Source: Choristoneura fumiferana (lineage: Eukaryota > Arthropoda > Insecta > Lepidoptera > Tortricidae). From it: a stretch of 64,000 bases of DNA. The DNA lies in the NCBI RefSeq assembly GCF_025370935.1, contig NC_133499.1:2318552-2382551 (forward strand). The letters run 5' to 3'. A program made the translations under genes and the position numbers. The notes below the pieces were generated by a model. The model had not been told where the DNA came from. It saw nothing but the letters and a program-made list of their open reading frames with translations, and did no database searches. The number at the start of each line of letters is the position of its first letter. Position 1 is the stretch's first letter. Of the stretch, positions 23,095 to 32,941 are shown piece after piece.

Positions 23095-24279
23095 CGTGGC
23101 GGGCGTTCCGGTGAGACACCTCATGAACAGGGAGCCGCTGGTTTTGTCTGTTTCGGTTTGTGACCGGCCGTTTCGAAACGGGGGTTGGGGGTGCACACGC
23201 GCCGGGCCCACCAAATCGAAGCTAATGACACTGTCGCCCCTGGAGTGGCGAAGCGCAGGTGGCGTGACGAGGACGTGGCGATTTTGGCGCAGACTGTAGC
23301 ACGTCTTGTTTTACAACATGGCGGCTGCGGGAACGTTGAAATCTAGAACGCTCTTCCGGATGCGTTTGGGCCTACTCTGGAAGCGATCAAGGGTCAGAGG
23401 AGGAAAGCTTCCTACAAGGAGTTAGTGCTTCGGTACATCTTTGAGGGGGAGGTACCTTCGGGTGCTGGCCTGAGTTCAGATGTAGGCGTTGTCGCGGCAA
23501 CAGAGGTCGTGCCAGCGGATCGTTCAGTCGAATAGCTGTCTGTTGCTGATGTGCAACCTGCCGCTGTGACTGGGGAGGAGGGGGAGAGCGCGGCTGAACT
23601 TTTAGCCAATCTCATCGCGAGAGCGGCTAGGAGGGGGGACAAGCGAAGCCGCGATTCCACAAGAGCTGCGGGGCGACGGCAAAAGCGATTCGGATCTGAT
23701 TTGGAGCGAGCCCGAATTCCGGAGCGGAACCAATTGCGGAGAGAAGAGTATGCGAGGATTCAGGAGTTGTTTAATTTAAAAAAATCGTAGTCTAGCGGCA
23801 GCTGAGGTAATAAACGGAGCGTGTAGGGGGGTGCGTCACAGTCTCCAGGAGTTGGATGCCTATTGGCGGCCGCTCCTGGAGGGGGTGTCGGATTCCTCCG
23901 GGCCTACACAGTAAGCTTTGCTCGCCTTGCGGAGAGCGGAGCAGTACGGGGGTGTACGCGATTACTCTCGGCTGTGGGGGCCTTTCTCGGAGGACGAGGT
24001 TAAGGCCTCCGTGGTAGATCTGCGTTCTGCGCCGGGTCCGGATGGGATTCACCCTGAGGAGTGGCGGGCAATTCCTAATGCCAAGAAAGCAATTGTTAAA
24101 TGCGTGGATGGTGAATGGTGAGATACCGGCGATTCTGCGGCAGTGTCGGACAATCTTTGTGCCAAAGACGGAGAGCCCTGCTGGGCCAGAGGGGTACAGA
24201 CCAATTTCGATTGCGTCGATACCGCTAAGGCACATGCATGCTCTTCTGGCTAAAAGGTTGTTGGCTTGCTTGCTTGTTG
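23095..24279 (+). pseudogene. R2 N-terminal region and start of reverse transcriptase
   Basis: Plus-strand frames show an N-terminal finger-like CDRPF...HTRRAH followed by a Myb-like patch (KRRWRDEDVAILAQTVARL) at about 23150-23310. Then come RREEYARIQELF near 23740, the pre-RT block (WGPFSEDEVKASVVDLRSAP, GPDGIHPEEW) at 23970-24065, and RT palm start YRPISIASIPLRHMHALLAK at about 24195-24250. Several frameshifts and a stop break the frame. The first Cys pair of the finger seems incomplete. The rest of the RT core is missing, since the sequence jumps at about 24280 to the region downstream of the RT. This and the next feature are one deleted R2. Confidence 0.8.
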
Positions 24280-25535
24280 AACGTTGGCGCTACCTAGGGA
24301 TCGATTTTCAGGCGTCTGGATGCGTGATGTTAGAATGTTCGGTGCAGCAGGCCTTGGGTGCCGGATCTCATTGTTAAGAGGTACGGTGGCTTGAGTGCAT
24401 CGGGGTGGACGGTGGCCAATGCTGCCGCCAGATCCTCCAGGATCCGTAACAAACTGCGCTGGGGTCGTCGCCAGTTCCAACGGTTCTCGAAGTTCCCATA
24501 GAAGTTCTGTGGAACAGTACTGGCGGGAAGCCCTGCACACATCTTGTGACGGCTACGAGCTTCGTGAGTCGACACGTACCCCTGCTTCTACGAAGTGGAT
24601 CAGGGAGCGGTGGGCGGTGGTGGGCAGTATACGGGCCGGGACTTCGTGCAGTTCGTGCATTGCCATATCAATGCGCTTCCCTCGAGGGTCAGGAACTCTC
24701 GGGGGCGCAGAATGGGTCGTGAATCGGAGTTGAAGTGCCGTGCTGGTTACAGGGTCCGTGAAACGACGGCTCACACCATTCAGCAATGTCACAGAACTCA
24801 CGGCGGACGTATTGAACGCCATAATTATGTGGCCGGTTTTGTCGCGAAGGCGATGGAGGGCCAGGGCTGGGTTGTCGAGGAGGAGCCGAAAATTAGGACC
24901 GCCGAGGGTCTGAGGAAGCCCGATATCATCGCTTCTAGAGGTGGTCGTGGGGTGATTGTTGACGAACAGGTAGTCTCGGGTTGCCGATCGTTGGACGAGT
25001 CTCATCGTGCCAAGCGTGCCAAGTACGCGAGTCATGGGGAACTGGTCGAGCGGGTGGCAAGCAGACGGGCTGCCCGACAAGTCGTGTGTCTCTGTAACTT
25101 CATGTACCATATCGTGGCGAGGAGTCTGGAGTCACAGCTCTTTTGAAGAGTTGAAGAAGACTCGGGCTTTCAGTGAAGAATCTTGAGGTGCTGCCAGGCT
25201 TGGCGTTGCGCGGGTCGCACATGAACTGGACGAGGTTCAACCAGATGACTACTGTCACGGGTGTAGCATTGGAACGCGAACCTCGATGAGGGTATTCAGT
25301 GGGTCGGGAATAGCTGGGTCCCGTTTGTTTCGTCCGCCAGCCCCCGAACTTTGTTTGTGAGGTCGCTAGCATTTGAAGATCCTGGGCGAATAACCTTTCT
25401 CCAATCCCGGCAAATTTGTTGTTGGCCGGGGGGTAGTCTGGCTAAGGGGGTTCTACTCTCCGGAGAGGTCCATCCATGATGATTAAAATTCGTCACTAAT
25501 GGACGATGGCATAATGACAAGGCAACATAGAACAA
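24280..25535 (+). pseudogene. R2 C-terminal region, right copy
   Basis: This holds a short RT-end segment, an internal deletion near 24355, then the zinc knuckle ETTAHTIQQCHRTHGG and restriction-like endonuclease (KPDIIASRGG, VIVDEQVVS) in the frame 24595-25146. A 3' UTR runs to the 28S junction at 25536. The PD...D-x-Q arrangement of the nuclease is preserved here, unlike in the left arm. The knuckle again has CRAGY where Cys is expected. R2 normally nicks 28S rDNA with this domain and primes reverse transcription there. This copy lacks most of its RT. Confidence 0.88.
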
Positions 25536-25593
<58 letters not shown>

Positions 25594-25609
25594 ACTGTAC
25601 CTATTTACT
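25536..25609 (+). rRNA. 28S rRNA gene fragment (74 bp) between R2 and R1 sites
   Basis: Reads TAGCCAAATGCCTCGTCATC through CGCATGAATGGATTAA to CCCACTGTACCTATTTACT. The start is exactly the known R2 junction and the end is close to the R1 target TGTCCCTATCTACT, with a few changes. R2 3' UTR lies upstream and R1 5' UTR downstream. No more of the 28S gene is present on either side. Confidence 0.95.
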
Positions 25610-26498
25610 GTACCTATACGGCCGACTGTGTAAGCGATCGGACGTGCTTTGGCGTGCGCTCGCGTAATTAAATATTATTTAATATTTTTTTATTGCTTCA
25701 GCGTCGTTTTTCTAAATACTTTCTTTTGTTGGCAATATTTTATAATTGTCAATACTTTCTTTTGTTTTAATTAAGTGTTTTAGCTTTCTTTTCTCTGTGT
25801 TTTGTCTTGTGTAATCTGCTTGTGGTTGTGAAGTCTTGAGGGACGTTTGTGCGTCAAACCTCGGATTACCACGAGTTAAGGTTGGTACCTTTATTTCTGT
25901 TTAGTGTTTAGCCTTAGACCTGTGTGGTGTTCCTAGCTGCGTTGTGACCTAAAATACTATTGTCACACACGTGGTTGAGAGGTTAAGCGCCACGCGGTTT
26001 TTGAGGTTAGACACGAGGCGTGCTTGAAATTTGTCGTTGTCACTTTGCGGCTGTCAGTTGTGATTAACAGCTGTCAGTTGTGATTGACAGCTGTCAGTGA
26101 TAACCAACGTTTTGTTACTGCTTTGTGTTCATTGTTTTGTAATTTTGACGCGTTACGTGACGTGACGTGACGTGTGACGGTTGCCGTGTGACGTAGTACT
26201 ATTTGAGACCGGTAGTGTGTGGCAGGCCTTAACAGCTTGTTGACACATTATTTTGACAGGTTGGTACTTTTTGACGTCTGACGTCTGACGTTGACATTCA
26301 TTTGCCAATTGACATCTCACGTTGACGTCTGACTGACTTTGACACTAGTCTGACAGTTGTCTAACACTTAGACGTTTTTCTGTCGACTGCTCCGTGGACA
26401 CCCCTACATCTGTGCGTGGCGTACTCGAAGCGAGTGGCGGTTATTACACGAACGCACTTGACCCCTCTTTTGGGTCGACTTAACGAAGGGACGACGGG
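25610..26498 (+). other. R1 5' UTR
   Basis: A leader of about 890 bp before ORF1. It contains three blocks like TGACAGCTGTCA at 26045-26100, a run of GTGACGTGACGTGACGTGTG near 26157-26180, and repeated GACGTCTGACGTCTGACG at about 26274-26292. These look like clustered bZIP/CRE half sites and E-box-like CAGCTG sites. The start GGCCGACTGTGTAAGCGATC is repeated at 30066, which marks a second R1 copy. Confidence 0.75.
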
Positions 26499-28022
26499 AT
26501 GGACGAGGACGAGGATGCGCAGACTGAGCAGCAGCTGGTGCTGCAGGAAAAGGCCCGCAAGGAAGAGGAGCTAAAGGTTCTGGAGGAACTTCTGGCCGAA
26601 GGGTACGAGTCCCCAGTGCACCCGCGGTTCACTCTGGCCCGCACCCCCCCATCGAGTTTTGGACCGTCGCCATCTTCGTCCCTTGCGCCTGGCGACGGGG
26701 GGTCACAAAGCGCAAAGCGCAATTTGACCTCCCCGGAGGAGGTGCAGGACGCGGTGCGCAGGCGGGTCGAGGCCCGTAGACGGGGAAACATAGCGCCACC
26801 AATTGGAGGCATTCTGACTCAGGACAGGCAGGCGCCCCCTCAGGGCGTCACCGATGAGGGCAGCTCCGCCGACCAGTCGGCTAACCTTGGGCAGGACGGA
26901 TCGAGGACCTCGCGAGGGGTTCGCGATCTTGATAAGGCGGCCCTAATTGACGCGGTCCACCAGGCGGTGAGGGGCATCTCGGGGGTGGCGAATGCGTCAA
27001 ATAAACTTAACATGACTGACAAGACGACCATTGCCGCGCACGGGCAGGACATCTTGGCGCTGGTGGCGCAGTTGGCGTTGCGCTTGGGTGAAGTGGAGCA
27101 CGAAGTGTGCGCCACAAAGCTAAGGTGCGCGACGGTGGAGCTAGACGCGGTATCACGCCTCGCCAACACCCCGAGGGACCCCCCACAGCAGCAGCAGCAG
27201 CAGCCTACACCCGCCGGCCCAACCTATGCCTCGGCTCTCAAGATGCCGAAAGGAGCGCCGGCCATTCCTCTACAACATCAGGGCCCCTCGGTAATATTTT
27301 ATCCAACGAGGGATGATATTAAGAGCTCGGAGGACACTAAGAAGATATTGCAGGAGGCCGTCAAACCTTCAGAAAGCGGTATTAAGGTGACACAGGTCAA
27401 AAGGGTAGGGAACTCTGGTGTTGTCGTTAAGACGGCGTCGGAGGAGTCCGCCCGTAAGCTACGGGCCGCTGTACCACCTGGTCTCCGCGTCGTGGAGCCA
27501 AAAGCACGTTTGCCAAGAGTGGCATTGCGCTACATTCGGGCACAACTCACTGGGGACCAAATTGTGGAGGAACTGCACCGGGTCAACTTGGCGGACGACG
27601 TTGACTGGCCTCTGTCCCGGTTTCGGGAAGAATGCAAGTTGGGCGTCCAGAAGGCGGTCGGCCCGAAGTTCCTAGTGGTCCTTGAGTGTTCGGGTGCAGC
27701 TAGGGACAAATTAGTAGGCCTTGGTAAGGTTTATGTTGGCTGGGACGAGGCGGAGGTGTGTGATCACATCAGGTCCACCTGCTGCAATAGGTGCCAGCAG
27801 TATGGTCACCCCGAAAAGTACTGCAGGGCCAAGGAAGTTACCTGCGGCAAGTGCGGGGAGGTGGGACATCGTGCGGCGGAGTGCAAGGCGGAGACGCAAT
27901 GCTGTGCCACTTGCAAACGATTCAAGCGCAGTGACGCGGGCACTCACGCGACGGCGGCGTTCAACTGCCCCGCCCGACTTCATGCCGATCAGCAGGCGGT
28001 GAACATGATCCACTACCGATAG
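26499..28022 (+). CDS. R1-clade LINE ORF1 (gag-like nucleic-acid-binding protein)
   Basis: An intact 507-codon frame, ATG at 26499, beginning MDEDEDAQTEQQLVLQEKAR. Residues about 1-35 are charged and helix-forming. A Pro/Ser-rich stretch and a glutamine run (QQQQQQ near residue 230) follow. The C-terminal quarter holds the gag-like RNA-binding fold and three Cys/His knuckles: CNRCQQYGHPEKYC (about 429-442), CGKCGEVGHRAAEC (about 449-462) and CCATC...HATAAFNC (about 468-490). ORF1 proteins of R1 elements bind element RNA and take part in target recognition. It is followed closely by ORF2. The left-arm counterpart at 13871-15387 is broken. Confidence 0.9.
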   Translation: MDEDEDAQTEQQLVLQEKARKEEELKVLEELLAEGYESPVHPRFTLARTPPSSFGPSPSSSLAPGDGGSQSAKRNLTSPEEVQDAVRRRVEARRRGNIAPPIGGILTQDRQAPPQGVTDEGSSADQSANLGQDGSRTSRGVRDLDKAALIDAVHQAVRGISGVANASNKLNMTDKTTIAAHGQDILALVAQLALRLGEVEHEVCATKLRCATVELDAVSRLANTPRDPPQQQQQQPTPAGPTYASALKMPKGAPAIPLQHQGPSVIFYPTRDDIKSSEDTKKILQEAVKPSESGIKVTQVKRVGNSGVVVKTASEESARKLRAAVPPGLRVVEPKARLPRVALRYIRAQLTGDQIVEELHRVNLADDVDWPLSRFREECKLGVQKAVGPKFLVVLECSGAARDKLVGLGKVYVGWDEAEVCDHIRSTCCNRCQQYGHPEKYCRAKEVTCGKCGEVGHRAAECKAETQCCATCKRFKRSDAGTHATAAFNCPARLHADQQAVNMIHYR

Positions 28023-29990
28023 CAGTTGCTACGGGTGCAACCGCGTTATTGTTCGGGCAGCTAAACTTGCAGGGTTCGGAAGCAGCCACCACAGAATTGC
28101 CGGTGATAGCGAGTTCGCGCCGACTCGACTTAGTGCTTGTTCAAGAACAGTACAACAGTCGGCCCGGCATTCTGCAGTGTGGAACAAACCCTAAGGCTGG
28201 CATCATCGTGCTGAATCGTACGATTGCGGTCACGTTGCTCCATCATCTCAGCAACGAGTACTGTACAGTAGCCCATGTCGCACACGGAGATTCTAGCCTG
28301 CATGTTATCTCAGCATATTTCCAGTACAGTCACGACATCGGTCGCCACATAGCGCACTTGGAGTCTGTGCTTCAACGGCTTTCGGGCAATCCTATTCTCA
28401 TAGGCGTTGATAGTAACGCTCATTCACCTATGTGGTACTGCGATAGGAGGCAATACACTGGACGAGGACCGGATACAGAGTACAGAAGAACTCAGATGGA
28501 GGGGTTTGTCCTCGGGAGGGATCTCCTGATTCACAATGTTCCGGACCAACCGCCGACTTTTGTGGGCCTAATGGTACGTCGAATGTGGATTTGACAATAA
28601 CCACAAGAGGAGTAAACGTGTGCGACTGGGCGGTGCATGAGGGTGTCAGCCTGAGCGACCATCAGCTTATCACTTTTAGAGTGCCTTCGGGGAGGTTCGA
28701 GCAGTCATCTAGTGGGCAACCGGGAACACTGTCTGCACCATTCCGAGTGCGAGGAGTTGATTGGTTCGCCTTCTGTTCTGCGCTGCATGCACGTATGGAC
28801 AAGCTTCATGCAGGACTGTCCGCAACTGAATACTGCAACCGCTACTCGGATATTCTGCTGCGCACCGCTGAGGAGACCCTTGGCCGCAGCGTTAGAAAAG
28901 AAAATGGCAGGTTCGAATGGTGGACTCCAGAACTGGACGCGTATCGCCCCAAGATCAACCGGGTTCGACGGGCAACGATCCAGACGAGTGGGGGGATCCC
29001 TAGAGACCCAGCTTCGTGACGACCTTCGTGCCCTGCAGGCACAAGGACGCCATGGGGACTTGCTTACAGGGAGGCCTGTGGGCGTTTACGTCCGCCGCCG
29101 AACATCATCAACGGCGCCAGGTTGGCTGGGGGCGATACTCAGTCCACGGAAGAAACCATGAAGGGCCTGCTCGAGACGCTCTACCCTGATGACCAGCTAC
29201 GTGAGGATACCGCCTATCACCAGTCTGTCCGTGTAGCAGCAGCTTTCGCGTCCTCTGGACGTGATATGCCAGCTGCCGACAGGGAGACAGTTGAGCGCAT
29301 CGTGCGCTCCCTCCCTAACACGGCTCCAGGTATGGACGGCATAACAGCAGTCATCATCAAGTGGGCCTGGAAGGCGACGTCGGATGAGATGCTTGTTATG
29401 TTCGGGAAGTGCATTGACGAGGGAGTATTTCCGGATCTTTGGAAGTCTGGCCGCCTCGTCGTTCTGCCAAAGGGCAACGTTAAGCCACTCAATGACCCGA
29501 AGGCGTATAGACCGATAACGTTACTGCCGATTTTAGGCAAAGTTTTGGAACGCATTTTGGTTTCTTGTGCCCCTTGTTTGCATCGTAACATCTCAGAGTC
29601 GCAGTATGGTTTTGTTCGCGGTCGTTCGACAGTGACGGCACTTTGCCGCCTCAACGATCTAGCTAATAACAGTGTATCGCCGTACGTGCAACTGATCTTT
29701 TTGGACATCTCTGGGGCATTCGACAACGCATGGTGGCCAATGATTCTACTCAAGGTAAGGCAGAGAGGCCCCCCGCGAAACCTTTACCAAATCTTGGCCA
29801 GCTACTTTACAAATAGGCGTGTCACTTTTTCTGTGGGCAATCGGTCCGCTGTCAAGAGCTGCACCATGGGATGTCCACAGGGATCAGTATTGGGTCCGAC
29901 GCTGTGAAACATCCTCCTGAGCGATCTCCTGCTGCTGCCGAAACCCGAAGGAGTGCATTTGATCGCCTACGCCGATGACGTGACTCCGTC
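28023..29990 (+). pseudogene. R1-clade LINE ORF2: endonuclease and reverse transcriptase, truncated
   Basis: The AP-type endonuclease begins at about 28060 (LNLQGSEAATTELPVIA, VLVQEQY, ISAYFQYS, GVDSNAHSPMW). A frameshift near 28585 separates its end (VDLTITTRGVNVCDWAV, SLSDHQLITF). The reverse transcriptase follows at about 29122-29990: YRPITLLPILGKVLER, FLDISGAFDNAWWPMILLK, MGCPQGSVLGPTL and the active-site YADDV. A Trp codon has become TGA at about 29906. Frame breaks also lie near 29020-29120. Sequence is lost just after YADDV, so thumb, C-terminal knuckle and 3' UTR are missing. AFDNAWW and CPQGSVLGPTL place it in the R1 clade. Confidence 0.88.
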
Positions 29991-30049
29991 CCCCGCGATT
30001 CCGTCCGTACGCCGAGTAGCAGGCAGGACGATGGGAGGTGGAGGGATTG

Positions 30050-30648
30050 TCCTTATTTACACTGTGCGGCCGACTGTGTAAGCGATCGGACGTGCTTTGG
30101 TGTGCGCTCGCGTAATAAAATATTATTTAATGTTTTATTGCTTTAGCGTCGATTTTCTCAAAATACTTTCTTTTGTTGGCAATATTTAATAATTGTCTAC
30201 ACTTTCTTCGCTTTAATTAAGTGTTTCAGTTTTCTTTTGTTTGTGTTTTGTTTTGTGTAATCTGCTTGTGGTTGTGAAGTCTTGAGGGACGTTTGTGCGT
30301 CAAACCTCGGATTACCGCGAAGTTAAGGTTGGTACATTTATTTCTGTTTAGTCCCCAGTGCACCCGCGGTTCACTCTGGCCCGCACCCCCCCATCGAGCT
30401 TTGGTCCGTCGCCATCTCCGTCCCTTGCGCCTGGTGACGGGGGGTTACAGAGCGCAAAGCGCAATTTGACCTCCCCGGAGGAGGTGCAGGACGCGGTGCG
30501 CAGGCGGGTCGAGGCCCGTAGACGGGGAACTGTAGCGCCACCCATTGGAGGCATACTGACGCAGAACAGGCAGGCGCCCCCACAGGGCGTCACCGACGAG
30601 GACAGCTCCGCCGACCAGTCGGGTAACCCTGGACAGGACGGGTCAAAC
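30050..30648 (+). mobile_element. second, partial R1 element
   Basis: Begins with TGTCCTTATTTACAC-like text resembling the R1 target in 28S. It then repeats the R1 5' UTR (GGCCGACTGTGTAAGCGATC) to about 30352. There it jumps to ORF1 codons for SPVHPRFTLARTPPSSFGP, skipping the UTR end and ORF1 start, and continues to about 30648, where a foldback element begins. The open frame 30358-30672 is the ORF1 piece plus a few repeat codons. It is nearly as similar to the first R1 as the two arms are to each other. Confidence 0.85.
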
Positions 30649-31387
30649 CTATGGCGATTTTGGCATTTTTAGCATTAAGATAAGCATTTACATTCAGAAA
30701 GTATCATTTTGTAAACTTGACCTGATAAAGAAGACTGTAGATGACCAATGGAACTCGTCAAAGCTAAGCTTTAAGTTAATGATTTTTTCGAACTGTTCTG
30801 ATGCTGAAGCCGGAAGGTAAGCAACGGAACTAAGCTGTGTTTGGGCTTCATGGAATCGTTGTGAGATGTATAAAAAGTGAGAAATAAAGAAATTTTCTAA
30901 CAAAAAAGTAAAACCGACTCCAAAAAAACAAAAAAATAACAACAAATGGAACTGACTATAAAATCCTTGAAAATATATTTATATTATATTATTTTTTTGC
31001 AGTCGGTTTTACTTTTATGTTAAAAAATTTCTTTTGTTCGAAATTTTCTTTATTTCTCACTTTTTAGTGATTCGTAGCCAAAGTACATCTCACAACGATT
31101 CTATTAAGCCCAAACACGACTTAGTTGCTTTGTTTTATAAGAGTTCCGTTCCCTACCTTCTGGCTTCAGCATCAGATCAGTTCGAAAGAATCATTAACTT
31201 AAAGCTCCTTCTTAGTCGCTCATCTAGGTATATTAATCATGATCGTTTATAGACGAGAGTGCATTACTAAGCTTTGATGAGTTCCATTGGTCATCTACGG
31301 TCTTCTTCATCAGGTGCAGGTTACCAAATGATACTTTCTGAATGTAAATGCTCATCTTAATGCTAAAAATGCCAATAACGCCATAGG
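30649..31387. mobile_element. foldback element copy B, about 300-380-bp arms
   Basis: The left arm (30649-30960, starting CCTATGGCG) is the inverse of the right arm (31000-31387, ending CGCCATAGG), with a deletion in the left arm. The centre is T-rich. The arms contain GATGCTGAAGCC and AAGTGAGAAATAAAGAAA blocks shared with copy A (19030-19467) and with 56020-56345. Similarity continues a little beyond the right arm (about 31388-31450). Confidence 0.8.
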
Positions 31388-31554
31388 TGTGCCTATAAAA
31401 TTTGAGGTTTTCCCTCGATTTCCCTAGGATCCCATTATTAGATCTTGACTTGGCGTCAATGGGACCACCTCAGAAGAATACTCTTTCGAATAAAAAAATA
31501 ATTTTGAAAATCGGTCCACAATTGACTGAGTAATCGGTGAACATACATAAAAAA

Positions 31555-31936
31555 TTAAAAAAACCGGCCAAGAGCGTGTCGGACACGCCCAAAATAGGGT
31601 TCCGTAGCCTTTACGAAAAAATAAGTACTTAATATTTTTTAAGGATTTCGTATTTTATAAGGAATCTTCCAAGTTTAGGTATATTTTATACCTTAGGCTG
31701 CTATTTACTCTTACACTACTAATAATTCTCAAGCAAACTTAACCGTTATAGTTTTCCTTGAAAGTTTGATATACTTACTACCATTCTGATTTTTTTCAAA
31801 TTTTTCCACCCACCGGTTTAGATTTTAGAGGGGGGGGGGGGACGCTCAATTTTAATGAAAATTTGTACTTTAAAGTTGAATATTTTGCAAACAAATCACT
31901 GAATCGAAAAATCGTTTTAGCAACCCCGTAATGACT
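31555..31936 (+). repeat. dispersed lepidopteran repeat (GGCCAAGAGCGTGTCGGAC family)
   Basis: It begins AAACCGGCCAAGAGCGTGTC and continues through GGGTTCCGTAGCC and a run of G (31831-31840). Other copies: 42905-43035 (minus), 43800-44310 (minus), 62680-62960 (plus) and 62980-63410 (minus). There are no coding features. Confidence 0.75.
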
Positions 31937-31940
31937 TTAA

Positions 31941-32500
31941 CCCTTTACCAGGCGAAGGGGTATATTCCTCCCACATCTTATATCGGTTACCGTAGTCAGG
32001 TTTTAACTCCAAACCTCGTACAAAATATTTTGTCGATCCCTGAAAATAGTATATTTTATTATCTTCATTCACAACACGCTTCTAAATCGTGTAATATATC
32101 TTTGGCAGCCGTTTAGATTCACTTGAACTCTAATTTCAGTAAACTACGGAGAAATTGGAACACTTTCCTTAATTTCTATGAAACAGAAGTACATAGATCG
32201 AACAATTTTTTGATATTTTATAAATTTTGAGTGTTGAAAGGTAATGTAATCCAAACTTACCAAAATTAGGATGTGGGTTGACATTATCCCATGGCCTTAT
32301 TAGAGTTTAACTGTGCGGGAGCTAATCTTCCCATGGCCCGGTAAATTGTCTTGTCGTGTCATAAAAACTCGCGTAAGTAATAAAACTGTTTTTGTGTTCA
32401 ACCTAGAGCGAATTCATGTACCTAGCTGTAAAATCTCCTTTTAAAGACTTTCCCTGAAGAATAAGATTTGGGAGGAATATATCCCTTCGCCTGATCAAGA
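31941..32500. mobile_element. piggyBac-like MITE
   Basis: The left end is TTAA followed by CCCTTTACCAGGCGAAGGG, and TATATTCCTCCCA comes next. The right end has the inverse TGGGAGGAATATATCCC, then TTCGCCTGATC, with ATAA in place of TTAA. TTAA targets and a CCC start are typical of piggyBac families. It is 560 bp with no transposase; the open frame 31931-32116 is incidental. Confidence 0.65.
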
Positions 32501-32533
32501 ATAATATAAGACAAAAAAATTTAACAAAAAATT

Positions 32534-32850
32534 AAAACCGACTCCAAAAAAATAAAAAAATAACAAAAAATGGAACCGACTACAAAACCCTTGAAAATAT
32601 TTTTCTAGGTAAGTAGGTACGTACTAGCTCGAAGTCGGTGACTCAGCACGAGCCAGCAGGAGTGGGACAATTCACAATAGTCGTCTACCTCACCTACATA
32701 CCTAGGGGTTTCAATCCCTCCTGCTGGGTCGTGCTGAGTCACCGACTTCGAGCTAGTACGTACCTACTTACCTAGAAAAATATTTTCAAGGGTTTTGTAG
32801 TCGGTTCCATTTTTTGTTATTTTTTTTTTTTTTTTGGAGTCGGTTTTAAT
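32534..32850. mobile_element. foldback element copy C
   Basis: Arms 32534-32651 and 32729-32850 are inverse copies carrying the same blocks as copy A (ACCGACTACAAAACCC, GGTAAGTAGGTACGTAC, GAAGTCGGTGACTCAGCA). The central 77 bases are unique to the loop and read similarly, inverted, in copy A. Confidence 0.8.
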
Positions 32851-32941
32851 TTTTTGTTAAATATTTTTTTATTAAAAAGTATCATTTCACCTCAGCACCT
32901 CAAACAGGAAGGTTTTGCTATGAGAAATCAGTGAGCATGAT

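Larger units (their letters stand above)
24280..28131 (+). repeat. right arm of R2-28S-R1 inverted repeat
   Basis: Inverse partner of 13761-17843. It starts in R2 at AACGTTGGCGC and ends inside R1 ORF2. The R1 ORF1 in this arm is intact while the left one is broken, so the arms have diverged since duplication or were duplicated before the left one decayed. Confidence 0.92.
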
